This document shows, in pieces, positions 1 through 10,731 of a DNA stretch of 36,348 nt. Below the pieces are notes generated by a model. It worked only from the letters and a program-made list of their open reading frames with translations. It made no database searches and had not been told where the DNA came from. A program made the translations under genes and the position numbers. Origin of the DNA: Ophiothrix spiculata (Eukaryota; Echinodermata; Ophiuroidea; Amphilepidida; Ophiotrichidae). The stretch lies in NCBI GenBank assembly GCA_000969725.1, contig JXSR01S073286.1; one strand, given 5' to 3'. Position 1 is the stretch's first letter, and each line of letters begins with the position of its first letter.

Positions 1-523
1 GGGGGGGGGGGGGTTGCAACAACCCCTTAATTTTTTTATAACGGAACTCCCTATGTACGTGGTTTTGCTATAAATAGATAGGTAGGGTCTCTCCTATCCA
101 ACAATACCAAGCTCACAAAAGTTAGCCACGGCGTTACGTACTTATGAAGTGATAAAGCTTGTTCGGATCAGAAAAACATGATTTTGGCAAAAATTGCCAC
201 CAAAATCAAAATTTTGCTATAAAAGATCTAAATGACCGATTTTCATCGGGTTTTTTGCTAATAAAGAAGGGAATGATAATTCTAACATGCCCTGCAAGTA
301 TCAGCTTCATAGCATGCATATATTTTTCGAAATGGCGACTTAAATTTCTCTGGGGCACCGCCCCCCCCCCTACAACCCAACTACAACCCAACTTCGACGG
401 CCTACCCTAACAATTTTTTCATCAAAATGACCGCAAAGGATGTAAAAGAAATTACCCAAATGCATGGGGTCAGTTGCTTTTGCGTTTTTATGCAGCGGGG
501 GATAAAACTTAAGGGGGGGGGGG
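1..523. repeat. Family C repeat copy 1, with poly-G/poly-C tracts
   Basis: A dispersed repeat whose reverse complement matches 25440-25727 and, more weakly, 27440-27620. Shared blocks include the segments around 66-110, 180-270 and 285-350; the last reads ATATTTTTCGAAATGGCGA here and its reverse complement at 25470. It contains G or C homopolymers at 1-12, 361-370 and 513-523. The 1-26 and 513-540 blocks are related direct repeats (poly-G followed by a TTGCAACAACCCCTT-like sequence). The peptides that can be read from copies 1 and 2 look alike only because the DNA is homologous; I see no coding constraint. The element class is not recognised. Confidence 0.6.
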
Positions 524-560
524 TGCAACCACCACCCCTTGGTAGACGAGGGTTCAACCA

Positions 561-920
561 TCTGGAATCAGTGTTTTGTTAACACTTATATTTCTATTGA
601 AATACCTTAGACATCAAAACTTAATATTAATTCAGGATAACACACTAGTAATAGAGGGAGATTGCGAGCCAAGGGATTTTTTTAATATTTTCCAACACGG
701 ATGTTCCACGCAGACTTCGCGATTTCTACCATTCTCTACGCCTATAAAAATGCGATTTCGTGCCACCCACCATTACACAATTGTCCGTAAAAGCACCGAT
801 TTTACGTGGTGCTATTTCTAAAAAAAATCACATCTGGCACATGTATTTTTAAACAACCACCTACCTATCTATATACCTAAAATTGGCAAATTATACACGA
901 TTTCCAACTTTATTTTAATC
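561..920. other. Unassigned AT-rich spacer
   Basis: No gene, terminal inverted repeat or second copy within the window was recognised. The 81-codon frame at 576-821 has no recognisable motif. Confidence 0.4.
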
Positions 921-2172
921 TCCTTTTCAGAGCGAAATTGTGAACACCTTTCAAACGAGCAAAATAATTGATAACTTTTTAACACCTTCAATCTCTGTTT
1001 CCGTAAAGTGTTGCATATCGTGTTCAGATTTGCATCCAGGATTAGTAATTCAAAACTTCTGAAGTAAGAAGTCGCTTTATGTGTTCCTTTATTCTATTCC
1101 TGTTCGGAAAGGGAACATCTACAATGGATCTATCTCTAAACCATGGAAATTGTAATTCGATTCATTTTAAACAACGGTACCGATCTCCAATGAGGTGTTC
1201 CTGGAATAAAGAAAGTCGCTTGTGTGTCATATGTCCTTTCTGAATCATTAATGATCAAAACTTTATAATGGGTTACGTCTTAGTTCAAATGTGTGCCGAT
1301 GTCAAGAATCACAATACATAGTTATTTTTTTCTTTTAAAGCAGTATGTTTTAGAAGGCTGTCAACCATTATAACTGGCATTTCATAAGCAAAACTAATCA
1401 ATCACTATTTAATAACATTAATGAATTGTGAATACTTTTTCATATCACCCATCTAAAAATAAATCTAATTCATCATGAAAGGTGAAAAAATCAAACTGTC
1501 CAATCGTAAACTGAAATGTTCTTGTCAGTGATGCAAATGCTTGTCAGAGAGGCATATTTCAATTCCACAAACTGACAGCTTTCGACGTATAATGTGACAA
1601 AAATTATTGTTGCTTTTCTCAGCTTTATCAAAAAGTTTTCAACTTATTGATTGGATTGTATACTAACGATAAAACCACGTGCTAACAAAGTTGACGGACT
1701 TAAAACGGATACAAGATGATCTTAAGTAATGGCGTTTAGTAAATCAAGTTATGTACTTTCTAAAATATCCTGTTTAATTATGTTTCATTTTAAACCAATC
1801 GTTTTCATAATATAGGCAGAATACACCACAGTGTGCTCGTAGAATTTCAATGTTATTAGTATAAGGCATTACTAGTTTAATGTTGGTCGAGCTTAAGATA
1901 ACGAAAAATTGTTTATAAAAGTTTAAACAATTATCATAAATAATATAAACATAAATCTGAATATTACTTATATACATATATTTTCAAAATAAAATGATTC
2001 AAAATCTCAAAATGAAAGAGTTAAAAATCAAGCAAACTCTACACAATTTATTCAATATATACAATAAAAAAATCACTCCAAAGCAAGTTCAGATTTTACT
2101 AACGAAAAGGTGCAGATGCATGCAATTTTATTTCAACAAAAACAGCATGTGCGTGCGTAAATTATGATACTA

Positions 2173-2976
2173 GAGAGATTGCGATTACCACGTTACACGG
2201 GACGGGGTACAAAAACGTGAGCATTTTTAACTCACGTTTACGTAACGGTTCATGCCTACGCGCAATACCATAGATTGCCTACGTATATTTCATTATGTCG
2301 CCCTCTCAGCAAAGAGTTTTCGATTCATGCAACGATTGCCTAATGTGAATGTTTCATGATGTCGCCCCCCTCTCATAATGTTCATGATCATAGATATATC
2401 TGATCGAGGGCGTAAATTCTTAAGCTAAAGAAATGATATGCATCGCTTAGGATATTTATGCATGGTTTGCTAATTTTCAATAGAACTCACGTACGTATTG
2501 AACGAATAGCCACGTAAAAAGACTCACTTCAAACGGTTATTTCAACATGTGTTGCTGCTATACACGTATTATTGATCGTTCACGTTCAGGGTATTGGCTT
2601 TCGCAAGCAGATGTGTAGAACTTAAAACTTTGACAGAGAAATCAATGCAAAATCAGAAAGTCCCTACTTACGGGTGTGTAAGTGCGAAGTTTGCAACCCG
2701 TAATCTTTACATCCAAACGCAATAAAACTTCGATAAGTGCTGGATATGTATGTCTGTACATTATTCTTGCATGTGTTCACCTGATTTTGATGTAGCTTTT
2801 ATTTAAAACAATAGGGGACATCGATTAAGTGATTAGTATTCACGTAAAAGTGTACGTGAAATTCTGCAATACACGGTGTGCTGTACTGTTCAAGTAGGTA
2901 ATGGTTGGCTGAATTTCAATAGAACTCACGTTTACGCTCGCGTTCGCGTTCGCGTTCTGGATGATCGCAAACTCTC
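2173..2976. mobile_element. 804 bp non-autonomous DNA transposon with inverted ends
   Basis: This segment is absent from the homologous A2 copy, where sequence runs straight through at ~4745-4752. The ends are imperfect inverted repeats: GAGAGATTGCGATTACC on the left, and GAGAGTTTGCGATCATCC when the right end is reverse-complemented. The flanks read TACTA on the left and CACTA on the right, consistent with a short target duplication. The subterminal part contains a CGCGTT hexamer run (2938-2957) and repeats ATAGAACTCACGT (2480 and 2919). No transposase is present. Superfamily is unresolved; the short duplication leaves several options. Confidence 0.75.
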
Positions 2977-3026
2977 CACTATCATGTTCCATACATTAAG
3001 AAATCAAAATTCAAAGATCGCAGAAA

Positions 3027-3075
3027 ATCGACATAACGTCTGTTATTTTGATGACCATCAACTACTTCAGGGTAT
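3027..3075 (+). repeat. Shared ATCGACAT core, copy in A1 tail
   Basis: ATCGACATAACGTCTGTTA followed by a GACCATCAACTACTTCAGGGTA-like stretch. It is one of about ten copies shared between families A and E; the other copies are listed separately. Confidence 0.75.
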
Positions 3076-3241
3076 ATAATATTGGGCTGGCAAATCCATC
3101 GTATTAGAAATTGAATACAAACACTCAGTACCTGTCGCTTGATGTATGTCATCTTTAAAATGTTAAAAGCTTTTGAAATTGACCATTGCCAGTCATATTG
3201 TTGATATTTAATATAGACGCGTACAAAAGACACAGTCAAAA

Positions 3242-3495
3242 TGTGATGACTCACACCGAAAGGGGGGACTTTGCGACAGAACAGTTTTCGAGAAAATGAT
3301 GAAAATAGGCAGCAAAAAATAAAGAAAAAATTCAAGAAATTCAAGCACATTATTTGTTGTAAAATGTGATCGCCTTGATCAATTTCTAAAGTGAGGTGTC
3401 ATTTTCAAGCTTTGAAAATGCTGTAACAGATGAGATGATAAAAATTAAAATTGACATCATCTGCAAAGTCCCCGCTTTCGGGGTGAGCCATCACA
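3242..3495. mobile_element. 254 bp MITE with 33 bp terminal inverted repeats
   Basis: Left end TGTGATGACTCACACCGAAA (3242-3274) and the reverse complement of the right end (3463-3495) match at about 30 of 33 positions, both continuing into a GGGGACTTTGC block. The interior is AT-rich with no ORF of note. It lies exactly between the tail of A1 and the head of A2. The unoccupied A2 tail reads AGTCAAAATATTC at ~5005, and here the same letters are split as AGTCAAAA / AATATTC, suggesting a 2 bp AA duplication. The superfamily is not determined. Confidence 0.85.
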
Positions 3496-5015
3496 AATAT
3501 TCAAACGAGCGCAATAATTGATAACTTTGTAACACCATCAATATCTGTCTCAGTAAAGTGCTGCATATCGTGTTCAGATTTCAAGCAAGGATAAGTAATT
3601 CAAAACTTCTGAAGTAAGAAGTTGCTTTATGTGTTCCTTTATTCTATTCCTGTTTGGAAAGGAGACGCCTACAATTATGGATCTTAGTCTAAACCATGGA
3701 AGTTGTAATTCGATTCATTTTAAACAACGGTACCAATCTCCAATAAGATGTTCCTGGAATAAATAAAGTCGATTGTGTGTCATATGTCAAAGTGTTGAAG
3801 CCATAGCTTCTTTTTGAATCGTTAGTGATCAAAACTTTATAATGGGTATGTTTTACTTGTTAGATCAAATGTGTGCCAAAGTCAAGAATAACAATGCATA
3901 GTTGTTGTTTTTCTTTTAAAGCAGTATGTTTTAGAAGGTTGTCAGCCATTATAACTGGCATTTCATAGCAAAACTAATCCATCACTATTTATTAACATGA
4001 ATGAATTGTGAATACTTGTTCATATCAGCCATCTATAAATAATATCTAATTTATTGTGAAAAGTAAAAAAAATCAAACTGTCCAATCGTTAACTAAAATG
4101 TTCTTGTCAGTGAGAAAAAAATACCTGTCAGTGAAGCATATTTCTATTCCATAAACTGACAGCTTTCGACTTATAATTTGAAAAAAAAAATTACTGTTGC
4201 TATTCTTGGCTTTATCAAAAAGTTTTCAACTTATTGGTTGGATTGTATACTTACGATAATTATAACCACGGGGTAATAAAGTTGACGGACTTAAAGGGAA
4301 TACAAAATGATCTTAAGTAATGGCGTTTAGCATATAAGTTATGTACTTTCTGATATACCTTGTTTAATTCTGTTCCATTTTAAACCAATCGTTTTCATAT
4401 TGGTATTATAGGCAGAATACAACAGAGTGTGCTCGTAGAATTTTAATGATATTAGTATATGGCATTAATACTTTAATGTTGGTTGAGCTTAAGATAAAGA
4501 TTTTTTTTTAAATGTAAACAATTATGATAAATAACATAAAAAAATAAATCTGAATATTAATTAAATTACATACATTTTCAAAATAAAATAATTCAAAATT
4601 TCAAAATGAAATAGTTCAAAATCAAGAAAACTCTACACAGTTTATGCAATATAATATACAATGAAAAATCACTCCAAAGCAATTACAGCTTTTACTGCAG
4701 ACACATGCATTTTTATTTCAGCAAACAGCATGTGCGTAACTCATGACACTATCATGTTCCATACATTAAAAAAATCAAAATTCAAAGCTCGCAGAGAATC
4801 GACATAACGTCTGTTATTTTGATGGCCATCAAGTACATAAGGGTATATAATATTGGCCTGCCTATCCATCGGATTAGAAAGTGAATACAAACACTCAGTA
4901 CTTGTCGCTTGATGTATGTCATCTTGAAAATGTTAAAAGCTTTTGAAATTGACCATTGCCAGTCATATTGTTGATATTTATTATAGACACGTACAAAAGA
5001 CAAAGTCAAAATATT
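3496..5015 (+). repeat. Family A repeat, copy A2 (uninterrupted)
   Basis: The tandem partner of A1, aligned from TTCAAACGAGC (3500) through the tail ending ...AAGTCAAAATATTC (5013). It lacks the 804 bp insertion and so provides the empty site for it. Divergence from A1 includes many scattered substitutions and small indels (for example a 26-base insertion near 3788), so the duplication is not recent. The core sequence occurs at 4798-4848. Confidence 0.8.
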
Positions 5016-5435
5016 CTGCGAATTTGGAATTACCGGTGATATTTTGAGGTGTACTTTGTTGTTAACATTCCAGATTTTGAAGAAAATTTGATCGGCCAAC
5101 AAATATTTTTTGTTTAATATATTCAGTTTATGAAACAAAAACTAGAGGGAATTGCGCGCTAATTTTGCTTAAACTTATTATCATTTTTTATTTCTTAAAA
5201 ATGAAACGAAACCTAATGTTCATAGTTAAACAAACCCTTGCATTTTTTCGAATTGTTGAAATAATCTTGAAAGACTGTTAACACACTGTGCAGATTTTTG
5301 AATAAGACGTTATGACCATCCACTGTTAAAGTCAAAGAAATACCCCTACTCATGAACTGGTCCCAAACCTCAATGGAAATGAACATAGCATACTACTCAC
5401 CTTGTCGCTGCCTGCCTTCAGTTTTATACCTTTAT
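5016..5435. other. Unassigned spacer
   Basis: AT-rich sequence following the A2 tail. No gene, RNA or repeat copy elsewhere in the window was recognised. Confidence 0.35.
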
Positions 5436-5439
5436 GATA

Positions 5440-5880
5440 CCCAAGAACGGGATGTAAGTTTCGTCAGAAAATTGTTAAATTAAAAACAAAATATTCTAAC
5501 ATCTATTCGCACTAGTTGTTTCTAAACAAGCTATGTATTTAAAATAAACGTACCTATGAAATATACCCATGGTGTAATTTAATTTAATTTATTTCCAACA
5601 GGTAAGGCAATTCAATAATGTCTCCACTTATACAGGGCCGATTTGATTGACTTACCGAGGGGATTAATAAGTGACAAGTTCAACTCAAAATACATGGTGA
5701 ATTAACTCTGTGTTAAGTAATTGATTCAGATGATTTAAATGCATTACGTTTGTCATGCACGAACCATAACTCAATTAGGAATGAGTTGCAGCTGAAGATC
5801 TAAATACTTGATTGTCTTGACACCTCTATGGTCAATGCAAATTCAAAATTATTATACCTTTTCAAATACTCGCTCATGAG
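5440..5880 (+). repeat. Family D repeat, copy 1
   Basis: Matches 25890-26340 and 28700-28985. The best conserved blocks are TCAATAATGTCTCC..., GATTGACTTACCGAGGGGAT, AAATGCATTACGTTTGTCAT and CTTGACACCTCTATGGTCAA. In the other two copies a family E core lies 300-700 bp downstream, so D may be the 5' part of one larger element. It is non-coding and the class is not recognised. Confidence 0.7.
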
Positions 5881-5884
5881 CTAA

Positions 5885-6164
5885 TAGTACCAATTCATTG
5901 GTCAATCACAATTGACACAACAAAAATAAATAAAGCTGTTTAGGGAAATCACTACCCACCTGTTGTTATTTTTAGCTATTTCCCTATGATCTCATTCCCA
6001 AAGTCAAATTTTAATATTATGTGAAGTGGCTATGCGTTGGCTTCAATAAAAACCGGAAACCACTTCCCAATTACATTTTTCAAAATGGCGGCTCCCAGCA
6101 GACTTATACTGTGTCTCACTAACTGGCTTGGATTTACTTTATAAACTTAATGAAATTTATTAAG
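5885..6164. other. Spacer with a TAGGGAAAT/ATTTCCCTA inverted pair
   Basis: Contains a short inverted repeat (about 5941-5949 and 5979-5987) and one AAAATGGCGGC motif at ~6083. Otherwise nothing was recognised. Confidence 0.35.
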
Positions 6165-6548
6165 AATAGGTTGCTCTCGTGACCAAACTTAGAGGTCACT
6201 TAACATGAAAATGGATAATCACCTAAAAATTACAAGAGTTACCCTTAGTCTGAAATTTACACACGATTGCTGCAGATTAACTGCATTGAATATGAAAAAT
6301 TCTGAATTTAATATGCCATAATTCAAAGTCTCACACAACTAAAGAAGAAAAAAAGAAAACTGAAACTTGACACGAAGTATTTCAATGTACTGAATATGTG
6401 CAATGAGCTGACTTCACAATCAATAATGGAGATAACAATTTAAGAGTTAAGACCCGTGGCTGTTATACTATACGATGGCTCAATACAAGTAAACTTCTAG
6501 CGTTTATATTTTATTACAAGTGCTTTGCTTGTGCCTATTGATATTTAA
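6165..6548 (+). repeat. Left arm of a large imperfect palindrome
   Basis: About 384 bp that matches, in reverse complement, 7203-8478 once two later insertions are removed from the right arm. Matching blocks include ATAGGTTGCT...GTGACCAAACTTAGAGGTCAC at the outer end and ACAAGTAAACTTCTAGCGTT near the inner end. The arms could be the ends of one foldback element of ~2.3 kb or two copies of a repeat inserted in opposite orientation. Confidence 0.85.
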
Positions 6549-7202
6549 CCATTGACAAATGTGCAAGCCTTTGCATTGAGGATAATTTCCAAGTAAGGAA
6601 CAACTGAATGCTGATCGATGACCTTACGAAATGTGACCGTTCATCTCAAACGAGCCGTAAATATTGCATAAAGTACGGCAAAAATAGCAGTAATAGTAGT
6701 AGTAATTTGCTGAAACATATCTTTTTGAATTTTCGACATGTAGCATATGTCCTCATCATTATAATCCGGTGATGTTGTGAGGATAGATGACCTTTTTCTG
6801 ACCTATGATGACGTCACATTTGTTAATGTTAAATACTAAACAAGTGTTGATATTAAACACGTGCAGACGGAATAAGGTGATGGTTCTCTTTTATCTTTAC
6901 CGACACAGATTACTCTATTACAATAATCATTTAATTTTACTATTCCCGTCAACTAATATGCAACATGTTGTCTTCATTATACACATACTACATAGTTTGA
7001 GGGGAAGTAGTGCAATATATTTTCCCCGAGGTACTGAATGTGGAAGGGGCGTCCACAGGCAGTACCGAGGGAAAAATTGATTGCGCAACATCCCCGATAT
7101 ACACCATGCGGTATTAGTTTTATTATACATTTTAAATATTTTATGAGCTAAAGGTTCCATTTTACAATTTTACATAACTTAATTTACATTTTGAAACTTG
7201 GC
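6549..7202. other. Centre of the palindrome
   Basis: Unique-looking AT-rich sequence between the arms. It contains a TGACGTCA octamer at ~6807 and the small foldback at 7000-7096. The 91- and 77-codon frames here overlap on opposite strands and have no recognisable motif. Confidence 0.4.
7000..7096. repeat. Small foldback (~36 bp arms)
   Basis: The block GAGGGGAAGTAGTGCAATAT...CCCCGAGGTACTG (about 7000-7038) and the block CAGTACCGAGGGAAAA...TTGCGCAACATCCCC (about 7061-7096) are imperfect reverse complements with a ~20-nt spacer. This could be a very short MITE or a structured RNA stem; nothing distinguishes these. Confidence 0.55.
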
Positions 7203-7357
7203 TTAAATATCAATTGGCACAAGCAAGGCACTTGTAATAAAATATAAACGCTAGAAGTTTACTTGTATTGAGCCATCGTATAGTATAACAGCCAAGGGTC
7301 TTAACTCGTGAATTGTTATCTCCATTATTGATTGTGAAGTCAGCTCCTTGCACATAT

Positions 7358-7527
7358 AGACGACTTTCGTGTGTCCCTTAATGCATCTTGAAAGTACCGT
7401 AAATACGGGACATTGCGACGTAATCTTGCTCAGTTTACCATATTAGAAGTTTTGCGCATTGCGCACAACTCGACTGCGCTGTTTGCGGTACTTTCAAGAT
7501 GCATTATGGGACATACGAAAGTGGTCT
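7358..7527. mobile_element. ~170 bp MITE with 46 bp inverted ends
   Basis: Left end GACGACTTTCGTGTGTCCCT and right end (reversed) GACCACTTTCGTATGTCCCA continue into TAATGCATCTTGAAAGTACCG, matching at about 41 of 46 positions. Comparison with the empty left arm (GCACATATTCAG when reversed) gives a target duplication of AT or TAT, depending on whether the terminal A/T pair belongs to the element. No coding capacity. Confidence 0.85.
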
Positions 7528-7691
7528 ATTCAGTACATTGGAATACTTCGTGTCAAGTTTCAATTTTCTTTTTCTTCATTTTGTTGTGTGAGAGTTTATA
7601 TACGAATTATTGCATATTAACTTCAGAAATTTTCATATTCAATGCAGTTAAATGATTTATGCAGCAATCGTGTGTAAATTTTCAGACTCAA

Positions 7692-8393
7692 GGTGCGTTT
7701 ACATTGCGACGTATTGGGGGTAACGACAAGCAACGTAGACCTGCGAATTGCAGTTTTGAATTTAACGCTGGTCCTCGTTAGTTAAAGTCAGTTCACGTTG
7801 GCACACGCCTTTAACCTACGCAGGTTGAAGTTATTATCGGTCGCTTTCAGTTACAAGTTTTAAAATTTTGGGATGACATAGAATAAGATTTGATATCGTT
7901 GAGATTTCGCCACCGCAACCCTCAGTTCTTTGACATTTTCATGCCGTTTGTAGCAGTCTGTATTTGTTTAGAAGTCGTCACAATTAGTTGGTAATCGTTG
8001 TCAACAACAGTGTGTTGCATGGATGTGAGTAGGAATGATTGTACCACCCGCACAAACTTCAAGTCACGTTTCTCTTCTCGTGACCATGTCAATAGCATTC
8101 GTTTTTTTATGTCAGCCGTGGTCAGTATTTGCCGCCTCATTACGTTGCTTACAGTTGTTCGTCGACGAGAAGTCGTCACCCAACGTCAAGCCAAACTCTT
8201 AATTTATTATTAAGTCTGCGTTTCTTTCATCACCCACTCGTCACTTGTTGTCGTGGTGTCGCTGAGACTCGTTATTATCCGTCAACAAACTTTGATTGTT
8301 CATCTTTACTCGTTGCTTGTCTTACAGTAATTTTGTGATTTTGGAATACGTTACCCTACGTCGGGGGCCATGTCGTCGCAATGTAAACTCACC
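7692..8393. mobile_element. 702 bp non-autonomous element with GGTG...CACC ends and TTAA-like target
   Basis: The ends are GGTGCGTTTACATTGCGACG and, reversed from the right, GGTGAGTTTACATTGCGACG (19 of 20 identical). Flanks are TCAA on the left and TTAA on the right; the empty palindrome arm reads CTAA at this place. A decayed TTAA duplication is the simplest reading, but a 3 bp duplication is possible. Short frames inside (7922-8338) overlap on both strands and show no domain. Confidence 0.8.
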
Positions 8394-8478
8394 TTAAGGA
8401 TAACTGTTGTAATATGTAGGTGATTATCCATTTTCATGTTAAAGTGACCTCTAAGTTTGGTCACGAAAGCAACCTATT

Positions 8479-9530
8479 CGTTCAGTTATATACAAATTAT
8501 ATTCTAAATTATAACGTACCTATAATGCCATACAAACATATAAAAGCGTAAAACCCTATCGTAAAATATGATGAAAAAATTGCAGACAAGACTTAATATG
8601 ATGTCATATAATAATGTGCTGCTATAGTTGAAGTATATTGGCTATAAGCAAAGTGAAGGTATGGTAATTACTTTGGCAATAATTTAGTCGACGTGGGAAA
8701 ACTGTCAAGTAAAATGATTGATGGAGAAATATAATTATGTAATCAGCAAGCAACACATGATAACGAAAGAAAAAAAACCATATTATTATGTTATTTACAG
8801 AACGGTTTGTGTTTGAATAAACTAATTTGTGTACAAGTCATACACTATCATTTTCCATTGTAACAGTTATGTATTGCATTGTCTTACGCTCTGTCACACA
8901 TCACAGTTTAGATCCAAGCGTACGAGTAACGTACAAAAGAAATACGCACTGAACGTGTGCCAAACGGATCAACACCGTATGGATAACAATTTGAACGTGT
9001 ACATAACGAGCAAACCTTATGGATAACGTATTCATAAATAGGCCGAAAATTTTACCTTCGTTAGATTGAGAAAAAGATATGCTTAATATAATAAACATAA
9101 TACAAAAAAATACGATACACACGTACTAAACATAACCTTTGTTAACTTGAGATAAACAGTTTGTTATTATCTCGGAGAAGGGAGGACATAATAATTTTGT
9201 GTTGTATCCTTGATGTTATTTTAGTTTACTTTTGTTATATGATAACTTATTGAGTTTCCTCCTATGATCTGTTAGTTTGGTTGTAATAAAATGTTAAATA
9301 AGTTTCGTGGTCCATGTGATATAAACAATATGAAGAATTCTTACATACAGAATGACAGCAGTTAATTTTTTTTTTACATAACGTGAAATGTTTTGAAAGT
9401 TATGTGCTCCACCTTAATGTGAGAGTAGATTTATATCGTTGGGTTTTTCTTTTCAAGATTAAAATGACTTTAAGCATATAATGTTTGAAATATTTAAATT
9501 ACTTTAGTCAACAGTTTCCATTTAGAGCAT
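8479..9530. other. Unassigned AT-rich spacer
   Basis: About 1 kb in which I saw no gene, RNA, inverted-repeat element or copy of another repeat in the window. Frames at 8829-9026 and 8901-9122 overlap on opposite strands and are not convincing. Confidence 0.4.
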
Positions 9531-9534
9531 TGGG

Positions 9535-9905
9535 TATAATAGTTTTGAAAACTCAGTTGATCAAAATGAAAAATTGATGTTTATAAGCTCCAAGAACCCT
9601 ATATGCAGTCGATCAAATCGTGACAAGTGACGATTATTATATATAGGACTAGACCAAAATACCACGTTTAATCAATGATGTTGTCATAGTTGTTATTTGA
9701 TGGATTATGAACATGCTGATATTGCTTGGTAATTAGCATTTGTTTTGATTGATGCGTGTAGACTATAACTAATAGAGAAAAATGATTAATGATGGTAGAC
9801 ATTTAAAACAGCATTCAGCTCAATTAAAGCACTCGGTTTTTTACAGCGAAACATTTTCTACAATAAGGTGTTGTTTTATCTTAATAAATGTCGATATAAT
9901 TACGG
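9535..9905 (+). repeat. Family H repeat, copy 1
   Basis: Aligns with 11535-11606 plus 12360-12578 in the second copy, which is split by an insertion. Shared blocks include ATCAAATCGTGACAAGTGAC / ATTCAAATCGTAACACATGAC, TTTTGATTGATG and ACAATAA.G.TGTTTTATC. It provides the uninterrupted form for two insertions in copy 2. The class is unknown. Confidence 0.7.
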
Positions 9906-10335
9906 ATCAATTGGAAGGAAATGATATAAAATGTGTAGTTATGCAAAATTGATGGTTTAGAATTGGCATTTCCTCCGCGACATCGATAAAAAGTATAGGA
10001 TGTTCACAATTACTTCAACAGCAAGTAATTCAATGAATATTTATTTCAATTGATATATGAACACTTATCGCATTTGTAGACCAACAAACGCCTTTATTAA
10101 CTGTAGTACAATATAATTTTCATGTGGCAGCAACTTTCAATTTTGTTGATCTAAATCTTAAAGTCAACATTACACACATCCAACACTTTCCCCTGTTTAT
10201 AAACATCGTCTGACAAAACAATAACTTCAAAATATTGTCTGTCACATTCTCGTCTTGCTACAAAACATGATTTATACGTTACCATTTTTTTTCGAAAAGG
10301 AATGTTTTTTGAAATTACCTAAGAGGGGTCTATGT
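9906..10335. other. Unassigned spacer, possibly decayed family H
   Basis: AT-rich. A weak match to 12940-12970 (ATAAATGAACACCTGATC-like) suggests that family H continues here. No gene seen. Confidence 0.3.
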
Positions 10336-10339
10336 CTCG

Positions 10340-10660
10340 GTAGCTGAAATGTAACAACAGTCATGAATCACACTTTTTTCCCCCCTTTTTTTAATAAAAG
10401 TGGTATGTTTCAGAATTTGTCAACTTTCGATAACTGACATTTTCTTCGCAAAACTAATCCATCACAGTTCATTCAAGTACGTCATCAGTTTTGTTAAATC
10501 TTATTCATGTCACTCATCTACAATGACACCTAAATTATGATGATATATTTTAACATCAAACTGTTTAACTCGAACCTGAATGTCAATGTCAGAGAGATAG
10601 ATGCGTAATGTAAATTCTTGAATGTTATCTTTCCTGACTTTAATAACTTAAGCTTTATGC
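10340..10660 (+). repeat. Old, diverged family A body fragment (A4)
   Basis: Aligns with 1290-1640 of A1: a poly-T tract, then GGTATGTTTCAGAATTTGTCAAC, AACTGACATTTTCTTCGC, AAAACTAATCCATCAC and ATCAAACTGT blocks. Divergence is much higher than between A1 and A2, so family A was active or duplicated at more than one time. Confidence 0.6.
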
Positions 10661-10678
10661 TTTTTAAATTTTATCTTA

Positions 10679-10731
10679 AGTTTTATTTCAAGCATAGATA
10701 CTTAAAAGCATCTATGCCTAAAATAAAACAT
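10679..10731. repeat. Short hairpin with ~22 bp stem
   Basis: GTTTTATTTCAAGCATAGAT and, after a 6-8 nt loop, the near-complement ATCTATGCCTAAAATAAAAC pair at about 19 of 22 positions. The stem is shorter than a usual animal pre-miRNA, so no RNA gene is called. Confidence 0.5.

Larger units (their letters stand above)
925..3241 (+). repeat. Family A repeat, copy A1 (interrupted)
   Basis: A long interspersed repeat. Its head (AACACCTTTCAAACGAGC near 942) and body (to ~2160) align almost continuously with copy A2 (3496-5015), and its tail (2977-3241) aligns with 4750-5013, 23700-23975 and 17500-17723. The arrangement with A2 is head-to-tail. The body is split by an 804 bp insertion at 2173-2976. 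The tail carries the ATCGACATAACGTCTGTTA core at 3027. It has no protein-coding capacity. I do not recognise the class; no terminal inverted repeat was found for family A itself, so a non-autonomous element or an old satellite-like unit are both possible. Confidence 0.8.
7203..8478 (-). repeat. Right arm of the palindrome, twice interrupted
   Basis: Reverse complement of 6165-6548, split into three blocks: 7203-7357, 7527-7691 and 8394-8478. The gaps are two inverted-repeat elements listed separately. The uninterrupted left arm serves as the empty site for both. Confidence 0.85.

Noticed and set aside
2982-5138. 122- and 118-codon minus-strand frames as paralogous genes.
   Set aside because: Both lie in the family A tails (the first also runs into the MITE). 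The shared part reflects repeat homology; no domain was recognised.
7922-8338. Overlapping 69-85 codon frames on both strands as small genes.
   Set aside because: They lie within a 702 bp non-autonomous element, overlap each other and carry no motif.
10679-10731. microRNA precursor.
   Set aside because: The stem and total length are below the usual range, and nothing supports processing.
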